Assembly: GCF_000749845.1 (NCBI RefSeq)
Contig: NZ_JQHM01000021.1
Location: forward strand, 1 to 37,167
Reading direction: 5' to 3'
Length of the DNA: 37,167 nt
From: Pectobacterium betavasculorum
Lineage (GTDB): Bacteria > Pseudomonadota > Gammaproteobacteria > Enterobacterales > Enterobacteriaceae
Part shown: piece by piece, positions 15,276 to 24,700 of the stretch
How positions within the stretch are numbered: position 1 is the first letter of the stretch
Layout: each line of letters starts with the position of its first letter
The notes under the pieces: model-generated
Seen by the model: only the letters and a program-made list of their open reading frames with translations
Told to the model about the DNA's origin: nothing
The model's database searches: none
Translations under genes and position numbers: made by a program

Positions 15276-15711
15276 ACCAAATTGGCACAGCAGCTCGACT
15301 TTATTACTCTGAAAAAATGAAGAATATATTATTCAGAACACTCTCATTTATTGGTGAGAATTAACACAATCATTTTACCCATTATATCTTTGCTATACTG
15401 CATAAAATACCGACAGATACCATAAGTAAAAAATGTACCTACGTCGGCCTATTCGGGTGTCTATAAGCCCAAAATTGTGATTTATTTATCATATTCTTCT
15501 ATTAGTGGAATTCACTATAAATAGTGATTCATCCACAATCAGAAAAGGTTATATCATCCGTAAATACAATACGTAAAAACCAACAGGTAACGTACTGTTA
15601 TAAAAAGAATTACCCTTCAAACAAAAAATCATAAAAATCACGTAAATCATGAAGATAACGTAGCAATAATCACGTTAATGCTATCGCGAATATTAACCAC
15701 CGCGGAGGCAA
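15276..15711. other. AT-rich gene-free region upstream of the ERIC element
   Basis: No gene is supported. The sequence is strongly AT-rich with runs such as those at 15320-15420 and 15475-15535. In E. coli, AT-rich curved DNA around proU binds H-NS, so this may be a distal part of that control region, now separated from the promoter by the ERIC element. Confidence 0.4.
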
Positions 15712-15838
15712 TATAGCCTAAATAATTCAAGTTTCAGGAAGGCGGCAAGAGAAGGAATCCCGATGAGCTTACTTAGGTAAGTGATTCGTGTGAGTGAACG
15801 CAGCCAACGCACATGCAACTTGAAGTATGAAAGATATA
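15712..15838 (+). repeat. ERIC intergenic repeat
   Basis: This 127-base imperfect palindrome has the hallmarks of an Enterobacterial Repetitive Intergenic Consensus element: the central block AATCCCGATGAGCTTACTTA followed by GGTAAGTGATTCGTGTGAGT, which corresponds to the classic ERIC core, and inverted ends TATAGCCTAAATAATTCAAG / ACTTGAAGTATGAAAGATAT. The length equals the canonical element. It ends five bases before the -35 box of the proU promoter. Confidence 0.85.
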
Positions 15839-15843
15839 AAGGG

Positions 15844-15871
15844 TTGTCTCAGAATCTGAGTATGGTAGGGT
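15844..15871 (+). promoter_or_regulatory. proU main promoter (-35 TTGTCT, -10 TAGGGT)
   Basis: TTGTCT, a 16-base spacer containing CAGAATCTGAGTATG, and TAGGGT closely match the osmotically controlled proU P2 promoter of E. coli (TTGCCT/16/TAGGGT) as I recall it. The start site would be near 15878, leaving a leader of about 60 bases before proV. Confidence 0.75.
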
Positions 15872-15939
15872 AGATTATGTTTAATCATTATCAGGGTTAC
15901 GTTATAGAATTATAAACGACACAGGAAAACAATAATTTC

Positions 15940-17142
15940 ATGGCAATTAAACTTGAAGTAAAGAATCTTTATAAGATATTTGGCGAGCACCCGGACAGAG
16001 CATTTAAACTGATTGATAAAGGCCTGAGCAAAGATCAGGTATTTGAAAAAACAGGGCTTACTGTCGGGGTAAAAGATGCCAGTCTGGCCATTGAAGAAGG
16101 CGAGATATTTGTCATCATGGGATTATCCGGTTCCGGCAAATCAACCATGGTACGCCTTCTCAATCGTCTGATCGAACCCACTCGGGGTCAGGTGCTGATT
16201 GACGGTGAAGATATCTCCAGGATATCGGATACCGCGCTGCGCGACGTGCGTCGTAAGAAGATCAGTATGGTGTTCCAATCCTTTGCGCTCATGCCGCATC
16301 TGAATATCCTCAATAATACCGCGTTTGGTATGGAACTGGCTGGCGCGCCGAAAGCAGAGCGTGAGCAAAAAGCGCTGGATGCGTTGCAGCAGGTCGGCCT
16401 TGAAGCCTACGCAGCGTCTTACCCAGATGAACTGTCTGGCGGGATGCGACAGCGTGTTGGTCTGGCGCGTGCGTTAGCGAATGACCCCGATATCCTGTTG
16501 ATGGATGAGGCATTCTCCGCGCTTGATCCGCTGATCCGTACTGAAATGCAGGATGAGTTAGTCAAACTCCAGTCTCGTCATCAACGCACTATCGTCTTTA
16601 TCTCACACGATCTGGATGAAGCGATGCGCATCGGTGACCGGATTGCCATCATGCACGGCGGTGAAGTGATTCAGGTCGGTACACCCGATGAGATTCTGAA
16701 TAACCCAGCCAATGATTATGTGCGCACCTTTTTCCGCGGTGTCGATATCAGCCACGTGTTTAGCGCCAAAGATATCGCCCGCCGTCGCCCGGTCACTCTA
16801 ATCCGTAAAACCCCCGGCGTGGGGCCGCGTTCCGCGCTGAAAATCCTTCAGGACGAAGACCGTGATTACGGCTACGTACTGGAAGGTGGGAAACGCTTCA
16901 TTGGCGTCGTGTCTATTGATTCACTGAAGCAGGCGCTGAAAGAACAGCAGCCGCTGGAACAGGCGTTACTGCCCGAACCGGTTCCCGTGCCCGCAGATAT
17001 GTCACTCAACGAGCTGATCTCTCAGGTCGCACAGGCTCCCTGTGCCGTCCCTGTCGTCGGCGAGAATAATGAGTACATTGGCATCATTTCCAAAGGAATG
17101 CTGCTACAGGCACTGGATAAGGAAGGAGTGACCAATGAGTAA
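15940..17142 (+). CDS. proV: Glycine betaine/proline ABC transporter ATPase
   Basis: The 400-residue protein has the same length as, and very high similarity to, E. coli ProV. Walker A is GLSGSGKST (about residues 61-69), the signature [15 protein letters not shown], Walker [12 protein letters not shown], and the switch histidine is in FISHDLDEA. The C-terminal part (about 280-400) is the regulatory CBS-domain region. It energises uptake of glycine betaine and related osmoprotectants at the inner membrane. AGGAA lies some 12 bases before the ATG, rather far. It overlaps proW by 8 bases. Regulation is expected to be by salt, through the conserved promoter upstream. Confidence 0.96.
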   Translation: MAIKLEVKNLYKIFGEHPDRAFKLIDKGLSKDQVFEKTGLTVGVKDASLAIEEGEIFVIMGLSGSGKSTMVRLLNRLIEPTRGQVLIDGEDISRISDTALRDVRRKKISMVFQSFALMPHLNILNNTAFGMELAGAPKAEREQKALDALQQVGLEAYAASYPDELSGGMRQRVGLARALANDPDILLMDEAFSALDPLIRTEMQDELVKLQSRHQRTIVFISHDLDEAMRIGDRIAIMHGGEVIQVGTPDEILNNPANDYVRTFFRGVDISHVFSAKDIARRRPVTLIRKTPGVGPRSALKILQDEDRDYGYVLEGGKRFIGVVSIDSLKQALKEQQPLEQALLPEPVPVPADMSLNELISQVAQAPCAVPVVGENNEYIGIISKGMLLQALDKEGVTNE

Positions 17143-18421
17143 ATCAACACCAAACCCGTGGGATAACACCACGGCACAAAATCAGCCTGCCGACCAAAAT
17201 GCAACGCCTGAGCAGGGTAATAACACCGCGCAAAGCGATCCATGGGCAACCAGCTCGCAGAACCCGCCAGCCGAAAACGGTGCTGAGAGTTCTACACCAG
17301 CACAGCACGGTTCGATGCCGGATAGCGCACCGCAAAGCAGCGATCCCTGGTCTACCGGCACCACTGCGCCGGACGCATCAGCTAACGGTAGCGATGCCTG
17401 GAGCAGCGCTCCGGCTCCCGATGGTTCCACCGATGCCGCTCATCAGGCTGCGCAATCCGGCAGTGACTGGTTAAACAGCGCGGCTCCTGCGGCACCCGAG
17501 CATTTCAACCTGCTCGATCCGTTTAAGGACACGCTGATCCCACTGGACAGTTGGGTCACCCACGGTATCGACTGGGTTGTGCTGCACTTCAGACCTATCT
17601 TCCAGGGCATCCGCGTGCCGGTCGATTTTATTCTGGGCGGCTTCCAGCAGTTTCTGTTGGGAATGCCTGCGCCGATTGCCATTCTGGTGTTTTCGCTGAT
17701 TGCCTGGCAGATGTCCAGCCTTGGTATGGGCGTGGCAACCCTCTTGTCTCTGATTGCGATTGGCGCGATTGGTGCCTGGTCGCAGGCCATGGTGACATTG
17801 GCGCTAGTGCTGACCGCGCTGTTTTTCTGCGTGCTCATCGGACTCCCCATGGGGATCTGGCTGGCGCGTAGCGAACGAGCTGCAAAGTTTATCCGGCCAC
17901 TGCTAGACGCCATGCAGACTACGCCCGCGTTCGTCTATCTGGTGCCTATCGTTATGCTGTTCGGTATCGGTAACGTGCCGGGTGTCGTGGTAACGATTAT
18001 CTTCGCCCTGCCACCGATTATTCGCTTAACGATTCTGGGTATTCGTCAGGTGCCAGCCGATCTGATTGAAGCCGCTGAGTCATTCGGTGCCAGCCCGCGC
18101 CAGATGCTGTTTAAGGTTCAGCTCCCGCTAGCCATGCCGACCATCATGGCCGGTGTTAACCAGACGCTGATGCTGGCGCTGTCGATGGTGGTTATCGCTT
18201 CGATGATAGCCGTAGGTGGTTTAGGCCAGATGGTACTGCGCGGCATTGGCCGTCTGGATATGGGTCTGGCTGCCGTTGGTGGTGTAGGGATTGTTATTCT
18301 GGCCATTATTCTTGACCGTCTTACCCAATCTCTGGGGCGAGATCGTCGCAGCAAGGGCAATAAAAGCTGGTACGCCAGCGGCCCGATTGGCCTGCTGACC
18401 CGTCCTTTCATCAAGCAGTAA
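17135..18421 (+). CDS. proW: Glycine betaine/proline ABC transporter permease with long N-terminal tail
   Basis: This OpuAB-type permease is collinear with E. coli ProW (354 residues) from the [20 protein letters not shown] segment onward, with membrane helices and the EAA loop [20 protein letters not shown]. It is 428 residues long because the N-terminal periplasmic tail is expanded. Residues 1-115 are rich in S, N, A, Q, T and P and carry spaced W motifs: [29 protein letters not shown] and SDWLNSA. E. coli has a shorter tail with fewer such motifs. The start is set by the 8-base overlap with proV and by GGAGTG upstream. Confidence 0.95.
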   Translation: MSKSTPNPWDNTTAQNQPADQNATPEQGNNTAQSDPWATSSQNPPAENGAESSTPAQHGSMPDSAPQSSDPWSTGTTAPDASANGSDAWSSAPAPDGSTDAAHQAAQSGSDWLNSAAPAAPEHFNLLDPFKDTLIPLDSWVTHGIDWVVLHFRPIFQGIRVPVDFILGGFQQFLLGMPAPIAILVFSLIAWQMSSLGMGVATLLSLIAIGAIGAWSQAMVTLALVLTALFFCVLIGLPMGIWLARSERAAKFIRPLLDAMQTTPAFVYLVPIVMLFGIGNVPGVVVTIIFALPPIIRLTILGIRQVPADLIEAAESFGASPRQMLFKVQLPLAMPTIMAGVNQTLMLALSMVVIASMIAVGGLGQMVLRGIGRLDMGLAAVGGVGIVILAIILDRLTQSLGRDRRSKGNKSWYASGPIGLLTRPFIKQ

Positions 18422-18430
18422 CGCTCTTCC

Positions 18431-18458
18431 CGCTTGTCTGGCATACGTCAGACAAGCG
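18431..18458 (+). other. Intercistronic hairpin between proW and proX
   Basis: CGCTTGTCTG and its exact complement form a 10-bp stem with an 8-base loop, ten bases after the proW stop. There is no T run, so it is more likely an mRNA-stabilising or partly attenuating structure than a full terminator; proX needs to be made in excess over proV and proW. Confidence 0.5.
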
Positions 18459-18536
18459 ACGACGTTCACTAGTCGTTTTATCCACAATATTCATACTCGC
18501 GAATCAACGCACGATAAAAACAGAGGGAATCATGTC

Positions 18537-19544
18537 ATGATGCCGAACACCAAACTTTGGGCCGCAGCCCTGACTACCGCACTGTTGAGTACGCAGGTTT
18601 ATGCCGCCGACACCGCGCAACCCGGTAAAGGTATTTCCGTTATTCCGGTGCAAAGCACCATCTCCGAGGAAACGTTCCAGACGCTGCTGGTCAGTCGCGC
18701 GTTGGAAAAGCTGGGCTATGACGTGCAATCTCCGCGTGAAGTGGACTACAACGTCGCCTACACCTCAATCGCTTCTGGCGATGCAACGTTTATTGCAGTG
18801 AACTGGGATCCGCTACACGCAGACCAATATAAAGCTGCTGGTGGGGACGCGAAATTCTACCGTCAGGGTGAATATGTCTCCGGTGCCGCTCAGGGCTATC
18901 TGATCGACAAGAAAACCGCTGAAAAATACAAAATCACCAATATTTCGCAGCTAAAAGATCCGAAAATTGCCAAGCTTTTTGATACCAATGGCGACGGCAA
19001 AGCCGACCTGACGGGCTGTACACCAGGCTGGGGATGTGAAGCTGCCATCAACCATCACCTTCCAGCATATGGCTTAACCAACACGGTAGAGCATAATCAG
19101 GGCAACTATGCGGCGATGATCGCCGATACCATCACCCGTTACAAAGAAGGTAAACCGATTCTGTACTACACCTGGACACCGTACTGGGTGAGTGATGTGC
19201 TGGTTCCGGGGCGTGACGTGGTGTGGTTGCAGGTGCCTTTCTCTTCTCAACCGGGTGAAATGAAGGATGTCAGTACCAAACTGCCAAACGGTGCCGATTA
19301 TGGCTTCCCCGTTAACACCATGAAGATTGCCGCGAATAAAGCATGGGCCGAGAAAAACCCCGCCGCGGCGAAGCTGTTCGCTATCATGAAGCTGCCGATT
19401 GCCGATGTGAATGCACAGAATCTACGTATGCATGAAGGTCAGGGTTCACAGAAAGATATCGAACGTCATGTTGATGGCTGGATCAAAGCCCACCAGCAGT
19501 TGTTTGACGGCTGGGTAAAAACTGCCGCCGATGCAGCGAAATAA
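18537..19544 (+). CDS. proX: Glycine betaine/proline betaine-binding periplasmic protein
   Basis: The 335-residue homologue of E. coli ProX (330) has a signal peptide, [20 protein letters not shown], cleaved after VYA near residue 23. Tryptophans of the aromatic betaine cage are present in [17 protein letters not shown] and [29 protein letters not shown] is the family's conserved loop. A second ATG follows the first, and GAGGGA lies 11-12 bases upstream. It closes the proVWX operon and is followed directly by a strong terminator. It delivers betaines to ProVW. Confidence 0.95.
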   Translation: MMPNTKLWAAALTTALLSTQVYAADTAQPGKGISVIPVQSTISEETFQTLLVSRALEKLGYDVQSPREVDYNVAYTSIASGDATFIAVNWDPLHADQYKAAGGDAKFYRQGEYVSGAAQGYLIDKKTAEKYKITNISQLKDPKIAKLFDTNGDGKADLTGCTPGWGCEAAINHHLPAYGLTNTVEHNQGNYAAMIADTITRYKEGKPILYYTWTPYWVSDVLVPGRDVVWLQVPFSSQPGEMKDVSTKLPNGADYGFPVNTMKIAANKAWAEKNPAAAKLFAIMKLPIADVNAQNLRMHEGQGSQKDIERHVDGWIKAHQQLFDGWVKTAADAAK

Positions 19545-19560
19545 TCACCTGTAGACGAGC

Positions 19561-19587
19561 GCCCCTTTCCAACGAAAGGGGCGTTTT
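19561..19587 (+). terminator. Rho-independent terminator of proVWX
   Basis: GCCCCTTTC, loop CAAC and GAAAGGGGC form a 9-bp stem, followed by GTTTT, 16 bases after the proX stop. Confidence 0.85.
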
Positions 19588-19604
19588 CATTGATGCGAAG
19601 CAAA

Positions 19605-19927
19605 TCACGGCAGGTTAACGATTTCTATCCAGTTCGCGCCTTTTCCGGTCGGGTAGCGCCCTACTCGCACTAAATCTCCGTTGTCCTGATTGATGCGGTA
19701 CACCGACAGCGACGTCGATTTTTCACCGCTGGCGATCAGGAATTTCCCGCTGGGATCAATTTGAATACCACGCGGCTACGTTTCCGTCGGGTAGCTCGTA
19801 ATGTATTTCAACTGACCCGTTTTCGCATCAGACCGGCACTGTACGATTTGGTCGTGCCAAGGCTGCTGGCACATCCCATTAGCATTGCAATGCTTTTTCT
19901 CTTAACCACCTGATAGTGCTTAAACAT
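19605..19927 (-). pseudogene. Decayed lactonase-family (6-phosphogluconolactonase-like) gene
   Basis: A good ribosome site (AGGGG) and ATG at 19927 open a signal-peptide-like frame (MFKHYQVVKRKSIAMLMGCA) that stops after 39 codons. In another frame, DAKTGQLKYITSYPTET, a TAG, then PRGIQIDPSGKFLIASGEKS and a tail ending GKGANWIEIVNLP is the last blade of a PF10282 seven-bladed lactonase. So the 5' end and the 3' end survive, with most of the middle deleted and one nonsense codon (probably CAG to TAG) in the remainder. It is not functional as it stands. Confidence 0.75.
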
Positions 19928-20095
19928 AATATCCCCTGTCGATAGTGTTATGACGCTGGCGATAAGCTAAATCAATCTCAGCAAAAGCGAAACATCCCAG
20001 CATGTTTAAGAAGCGTAAAGATATTCTGGCATCTCATTAGGCTCTGCCGGATACTATAGACTCTGCTTTTAACATCATATTAACGTCCAAACACT

Positions 20096-21316
20096 ATGTC
20101 TCTTCAGCAACAATCTGCATCCTCTCAGCCACAATCGGGACTCAGCCTGTCTTTGACCCTGATTATGTCTGTCGCGACTGGCCTTGCCGTCGCCAGTAAC
20201 TATTATGCCCAGCCGCTGCTGGAGACTATTGCCAGAGCCTTTGCCCTTTCCGTCAATCAGGCGGGATTCATTGTCACCGCCGCGCAGTTAGGCTATGCCG
20301 TTGGCCTGTTGTTTTTGGTTCCGCTAGGAGATATGTTTGAACGCCGGACACTCATTGTCGGAATGACGCTACTCGCCGCAGGCGGGATGCTGATCACTGC
20401 TTCTGCGCCCACGCTCTGGATAATGATTGCTGGCACGGCGTTAACCGGCCTGTTCTCCGTTGTCGCGCAGTTGCTGGTTCCTCTTGCTGCGACGCTGGCA
20501 ACGCCGGAAACACGCGGTAAAGTTGTTGGCACGATTATGAGCGGCCTGCTGCTGGGGATTTTGCTGGCGCGTACCGTCGCGGGTGCGCTGGCTTCACTCG
20601 GCGACTGGCGTACCGTTTACTGGGTTGCCAGTACGCTGATGACCATCATGGCGCTGATTCTGTGGCGGGCATTGCCGCGTATTCCTCAGCAAAACACGCT
20701 GAACTACCCGCAGTTACTGGTCTCCATATTCCGCCTATTCTCTGCAAATCCGCTGCTGCGCACGCGTGCAATCCTTGGCTGTCTGTCCTTTGCCAACTTC
20801 AGCATTCTGTGGACGTCGATGGCATTCCTGCTGGCTTCACCGCCATACGGGTATTCCGAAGGCGTTATCGGCCTGTTCGGGCTGGTCGGTGCGGCAGGCG
20901 CATTAGCGGCTTCACGTGCGGGTCGTCTGGTCGATCAAGGGAAGGCCAAACCGACCACCAGCGTTGGGATTATCCTGCTTTTGCTGTCATGGGGGTTTAT
21001 TGCGCTCGGTATTCATTCCGTGGCGGCGCTTCTCATTGGAATCATCGTGCTGGATCTGGCGGTTCAGGGTGTGCATGTGACCAACCAGAGCGTGATCTAC
21101 CGTATGATGCCTGAAGCACGTAACCGACTGACGGCAGGCTATATGACCAGCTATTTCATTGGCGGCGCGTTGGGATCGCTCCTCTCTGCTTCGGCTTACC
21201 AACAGTGGGGCTGGCTTGGTGTTTGCGCAGTGGGCAGTATTATCAGCCTGTTGAACCTGCTGGTGTGGTGGCGCAGCCATCATCATGAGACTCAGGAAGC
21301 GATGGCGGTGCGGTAG
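20096..21316 (+). CDS. ygaY: MFS transporter, YgaY-like
   Basis: This 406-residue, 12-helix major facilitator has the DHA1-type loop 2-3 motif GDMFERRTL after a conserved SNYYAQPLLETIARAF segment. It stands between proX and ygaZ, exactly where E. coli K-12 carries the ygaY pseudogene, so this is probably the intact ancestral form. The substrate is unknown; relatives are annotated as drug or sugar efflux proteins. No clear Shine-Dalgarno precedes the ATG at 20096. Loop 4-5 contains GILLARTVAGAL, the antiporter signature region. The gene symbol is given by synteny. Confidence 0.75.
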   Translation: MSLQQQSASSQPQSGLSLSLTLIMSVATGLAVASNYYAQPLLETIARAFALSVNQAGFIVTAAQLGYAVGLLFLVPLGDMFERRTLIVGMTLLAAGGMLITASAPTLWIMIAGTALTGLFSVVAQLLVPLAATLATPETRGKVVGTIMSGLLLGILLARTVAGALASLGDWRTVYWVASTLMTIMALILWRALPRIPQQNTLNYPQLLVSIFRLFSANPLLRTRAILGCLSFANFSILWTSMAFLLASPPYGYSEGVIGLFGLVGAAGALAASRAGRLVDQGKAKPTTSVGIILLLLSWGFIALGIHSVAALLIGIIVLDLAVQGVHVTNQSVIYRMMPEARNRLTAGYMTSYFIGGALGSLLSASAYQQWGWLGVCAVGSIISLLNLLVWWRSHHHETQEAMAVR

Positions 21317-21470
21317 CCGCTCTTATTTGAGACTGCCTTATTCGAGACAGTTTCCCACGAGAAAGTTACGTGCGAGATCATCACGCCCGGTTCGCAATAA
21401 CGTGAAATTCCGGCAATGCTTTGCTAGTGTTACCGGTTAATTCCCCTTAAGTGCAAAAAATATCAAGCCA

Positions 21471-22202
21471 GTGAAGACATTAACCACACCTGCACCGACA
21501 CAATCTGCGTCTTTTAGCGAGGGCATATTTGACAGCTTGCCGATTGTTATCGGCTACATGCCCGTAGCATTCGCGTTTGGCATGAACGCCGTCAAGCTAG
21601 GATTTACCCCGCTGGAGGGGATTTTCCTTTCTTGCATCATTTACGCCGGTGCCAGCCAGTTCGTCATCACCGCCCTTCTCAGCGCAGGCATGTCCATCTG
21701 GGTCGCGGCGTTGACCGTCATGGCGATGGATGTCCGTCATGTACTGTATGGGCCCGCGTTACGGCATCGCATTGCACAACGGCTGCCAACCCGAAAAACC
21801 GCGCTATGGGCGTTCGGCCTGACGGACGAAGTGTTTGCCGCAGCAGCCACCCGCCTGGCGAAAGATAACCGACGCTGGTCGGAAGAGTGGATGATGGGCG
21901 TGTCACTTTTAGCCTGGCTCTCATGGGTACTTGGCACGGTGATCGGTGCTGTATTCGGCAACGGCCCGCTGAATGATTACCCTGCCGTCGAAGCGGCGCT
22001 GTCTTTCATGCTGCCCGCACTTTTCCTGAGCTTTTTACTCGCGTCCTTCAGGCGGAAACAGAGTCTGGTCGTCGCCTGCGCGCTAGGCGGCGCGCTGCTT
22101 GGTCTGCTGCTTTCTTCCATCCCAGCCGCAATACTGCTCGGCATTCTCAGCGGCTGTCTGGCTTCATTGATTAACCCTGCCACGCCACAGGTGAACACAT
22201 GA
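21471..22202 (+). CDS. ygaZ: L-valine exporter large subunit, AzlC family
   Basis: The 243-residue AzlC-family membrane protein is highly similar to E. coli YgaZ (245), with SLPIVIGYMPVAFAFGMNAV, IIYAGASQFVITALL and VMAMDVRHVLYGP. YgaZH exports L-valine and other branched-chain amino acids and relieves valine toxicity. I place the start at GTG 21471 because it gives the family length; there is no strong Shine-Dalgarno. Its stop overlaps the ygaH ATG by 4 bases. Confidence 0.9.
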   Translation: MKTLTTPAPTQSASFSEGIFDSLPIVIGYMPVAFAFGMNAVKLGFTPLEGIFLSCIIYAGASQFVITALLSAGMSIWVAALTVMAMDVRHVLYGPALRHRIAQRLPTRKTALWAFGLTDEVFAAAATRLAKDNRRWSEEWMMGVSLLAWLSWVLGTVIGAVFGNGPLNDYPAVEAALSFMLPALFLSFLLASFRRKQSLVVACALGGALLGLLLSSIPAAILLGILSGCLASLINPATPQVNT

Positions 22203-22528
22203 GCACAGAAGTCATTCTTATCGGGCTGATTGTGGGGCTGGTGAACTATCTCTTCCGCTATGTGCCGCTGCGGTTGAGCGCCTCACGTGCTTCTGGTTCG
22301 CTGCAACGCGGCAAAAAGGCCCTGTTGCTTGATAGCATCGGCATTGCTTCCATCTGTGCGCTGCTGATAGTTTCCAGCGTGCCGGATATTCTCGCGCATC
22401 ATGAAAAATTGCGACCAACGCTGGTAGGCTTTATTACGCTGACCGCCTGCTTTTATAAAACCCGCAGTATCGTCTTATCGACGTTACTGGGCGCATTCTG
22501 CTACGGCATTGCTTTTAAGCTGCTTTGA
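22199..22528 (+). CDS. ygaH: L-valine exporter small subunit, AzlD family
   Basis: The 109-residue AzlD-type small membrane protein (E. coli YgaH 111) has about four hydrophobic segments and the conserved N-terminal VNYLFRYVPLRL. It works with YgaZ, and its start overlaps the ygaZ stop (ATGA). No obvious terminator follows before mprA, 190 bases on. Confidence 0.88.
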   Translation: MSTEVILIGLIVGLVNYLFRYVPLRLSASRASGSLQRGKKALLLDSIGIASICALLIVSSVPDILAHHEKLRPTLVGFITLTACFYKTRSIVLSTLLGAFCYGIAFKLL

Positions 22529-22717
22529 ATCCGCAGTGTGAATTATCAAGTAAGATTTTGATTTAAATAAACTAAGTGGCGAATAATATCTACTTCAAGC
22601 TATTCTCCGCTTACGTTCTGTCACAGAAATAAGCACAATTTCCCACCTGAATGCCGTTTACCCATTTAGTAACATTAGTTACTATGCATACCGTGATTAA
22701 TGAGGTTTATATAAAAA

Positions 22718-23233
22718 ATGGACAGTTCATTCACTCCTATAGAACAAATGCTCGATCTGCGTGCTTCACGCAAACCCGGTTTCCCACGTCAGGAAGTTTT
22801 GTTACTACGTCTGTTCATGCACGTTCAAGGCAAAATTCTTGAACACAGAAACAGAATGCTGAAAGATCAGGGGATCAACGAAACCCTGTTCATGGCATTG
22901 TTAACGTTAGAGTCCCAAGAATCTTATAGCATTCAGCCATCTGAACTCAGTGCAGCTCTGGGCTCGTCGCGCACCAATGCAACACGCATCGCTGACGATT
23001 TGGAGAAAAGAGGCTGGATAGAGCGGCGCGAAAGCAACAGCGACAGACGTTGCCTGCATCTTCATCTGACAGAAGAAGGCAAAGCGTTTCTTGGTCAACT
23101 TATTCCACCACAGCATGACAGTCTCCACGTGCTTTGCTCAGCACTTGAATCAGGAGAGCAAAAACAGCTCGAAACTCTGATGAGAAAGCTCCTGGTTAAG
23201 CTGGATGAGATGGACGATTTCGGCAACGTATAG
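22718..23233 (+). CDS. mprA: MarR-family repressor of emrAB
   Basis: The 171-residue homologue of MprA/EmrR (176 in E. coli) begins with the identical [12 protein letters not shown]. The winged helix spans about residues 55-125, with [20 protein letters not shown] as recognition helix region and [20 protein letters not shown] as wing. It represses the emr efflux genes and is released by uncouplers, nalidixic acid and phenolics such as salicylate. GAGG lies 12 bases before the ATG. A 274-base gap with a hairpin separates it from emrA, longer than the E. coli gap as I recall it. Confidence 0.95.
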   Translation: MDSSFTPIEQMLDLRASRKPGFPRQEVLLLRLFMHVQGKILEHRNRMLKDQGINETLFMALLTLESQESYSIQPSELSAALGSSRTNATRIADDLEKRGWIERRESNSDRRCLHLHLTEEGKAFLGQLIPPQHDSLHVLCSALESGEQKQLETLMRKLLVKLDEMDDFGNV

Positions 23234-23285
23234 CAAAAGAACAACAACAAAAAATCATAACCAGCACCTTTTTCACCCGGAATGA

Positions 23286-23305
23286 CCCGATGCTTACGTA
23301 TCGGG
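23286..23305 (+). other. Hairpin between mprA and emrA, possible attenuator
   Basis: CCCGATGC, loop TTAC and GTATCGGG pair over eight positions including one G-T. GAGTTTTG follows eight bases later, so it could act as a weak terminator that lowers emrAB relative to mprA. A long stretch to emrA (23306-23507) shows no gene. Confidence 0.4.
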
Positions 23306-23507
23306 CTGGTGAGTTTTGCTGCGAAAAATACGCATGATATTTCCGCAGCAGCAAACTGCGGCTTAGCGCAACGGCAATCTCACGCTCTGGGCGGGCAATC
23401 TGAAGACTCCCCCGAGCGACACAACAATATGAATTCATTGCGACTATCGTCAGGCTGCTCGGTCTGGTGCGATGGCCGATACAAAAAATAAAAAGAGAGA
23501 GAACAGC

Positions 23508-24683
23508 ATGAGTGAAAATGTGGAAAATCAGGTGCCGCAGACGCCCCAAAGAAACAAAAAGCAGCAGCGTAAACGTGTATTGTCACTGCTAACGTTTATT
23601 TTCGTCGTGCTGGGTTGTGTCTGGCTGGTTTACTGGTTCCTGGTGCTCAGACATCACCAAAGCACAGACGACGCCTACGTCGCAGGCAACCAGATTCAGA
23701 TCATGGCGCAGGTTACGGGCAGTGTCACCCATGTGAACGTCGACAATACCGATTTTGTTAAGCAGGGTCAGGTGTTGGTGGAACTGGATCCCACCGATGC
23801 CCAGCAGGCATTCGAGCGCGCGAAAACCGCACTGGCCAACAGCGTGCGCCAAACGCATCAGTTGATTATCAACAGCAAACAATATCAGGCCAATATCGAA
23901 CTGCGTCAGACGGAACTGAACAAGGCACAAAGCGACCAGAGCCGCCGTGAAGCACTAGGCAGCGCAAATGCTATCGGGCGAGAAGAAGTACAGCATGCCC
24001 GCGATGCCGTCGCGACTGCCAAAGCGGCGCTGGAAGTTGCCAGACAACAATATCAGGCGAATCAGGCAATGATCCTGGATACGCCGCTCGAGAAGCAACC
24101 CGCCATACAACAAGCTTCCGTAGAAATGCGCGATGCCTGGTTAGCGCTACAGCGTACCAAAATCGTCAGCCCAATTGACGGCTATATTTCACGCCGCAGC
24201 GTGCAAATTGGCGCCCGCATTTCCTCGACTTCAGCGCTGATGGCCGTGGTTCCTGCCAATCACCTGTGGGTCGATGCTAACTTTAAAGAGACGCAGTTAG
24301 CCAATATGCGCATCGGCCAGCCCGCGACTGTGATCGCGGATATCTACGGCGATGATGTTGTGTATCAGGGAAAAGTGGTCGGCCTCGATATGGGTACCGG
24401 GAGCGCATTTTCTCTGCTGCCTGCCCAGAACGCGACGGGCAACTGGATCAAAGTGGTTCAGCGCCTGCCTGTACGAATTGAGATCGATCCGAAGCAGGTT
24501 GCCGAACATCCGTTGCGCATCGGCCTGTCTGCACTGGTGAATGTTGATACCGCTAATACAGAAGGCAGTGCGTTAGCAGAAACGTCGCGCACCACGCCAG
24601 CCTACCAAAGCGATGCGCTGACGCTGGACCTCACCCCCGTAAACCAAGACATTAGCGCCATTATTCAGGCGAATGCCGGTTAA
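23508..24683 (+). CDS. emrA: Multidrug efflux membrane-fusion subunit
   Basis: This HlyD-family adaptor links EmrB to the outer-membrane channel TolC. The start is placed at ATG 23508 (MSENVENQVPQTPQRNKKQ), which aligns with E. coli EmrA and has GAGAGAG upstream; an ATG 12 codons earlier lacks a ribosome site. The resulting 391 residues compare with 390 in E. coli. Layout: cytoplasmic tail 1-22, one membrane helix about 23-45, first lipoyl half STDDAYVAGNQIQIMAQVTG, alpha-helical coiled-coil hairpin about 105-205, second lipoyl half and beta-barrel. It is followed by emrB after 17 bases. Confidence 0.95.
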   Translation: MSENVENQVPQTPQRNKKQQRKRVLSLLTFIFVVLGCVWLVYWFLVLRHHQSTDDAYVAGNQIQIMAQVTGSVTHVNVDNTDFVKQGQVLVELDPTDAQQAFERAKTALANSVRQTHQLIINSKQYQANIELRQTELNKAQSDQSRREALGSANAIGREEVQHARDAVATAKAALEVARQQYQANQAMILDTPLEKQPAIQQASVEMRDAWLALQRTKIVSPIDGYISRRSVQIGARISSTSALMAVVPANHLWVDANFKETQLANMRIGQPATVIADIYGDDVVYQGKVVGLDMGTGSAFSLLPAQNATGNWIKVVQRLPVRIEIDPKQVAEHPLRIGLSALVNVDTANTEGSALAETSRTTPAYQSDALTLDLTPVNQDISAIIQANAG

Positions 24684-24700
24684 TCGACCAGGAGAGAAAC

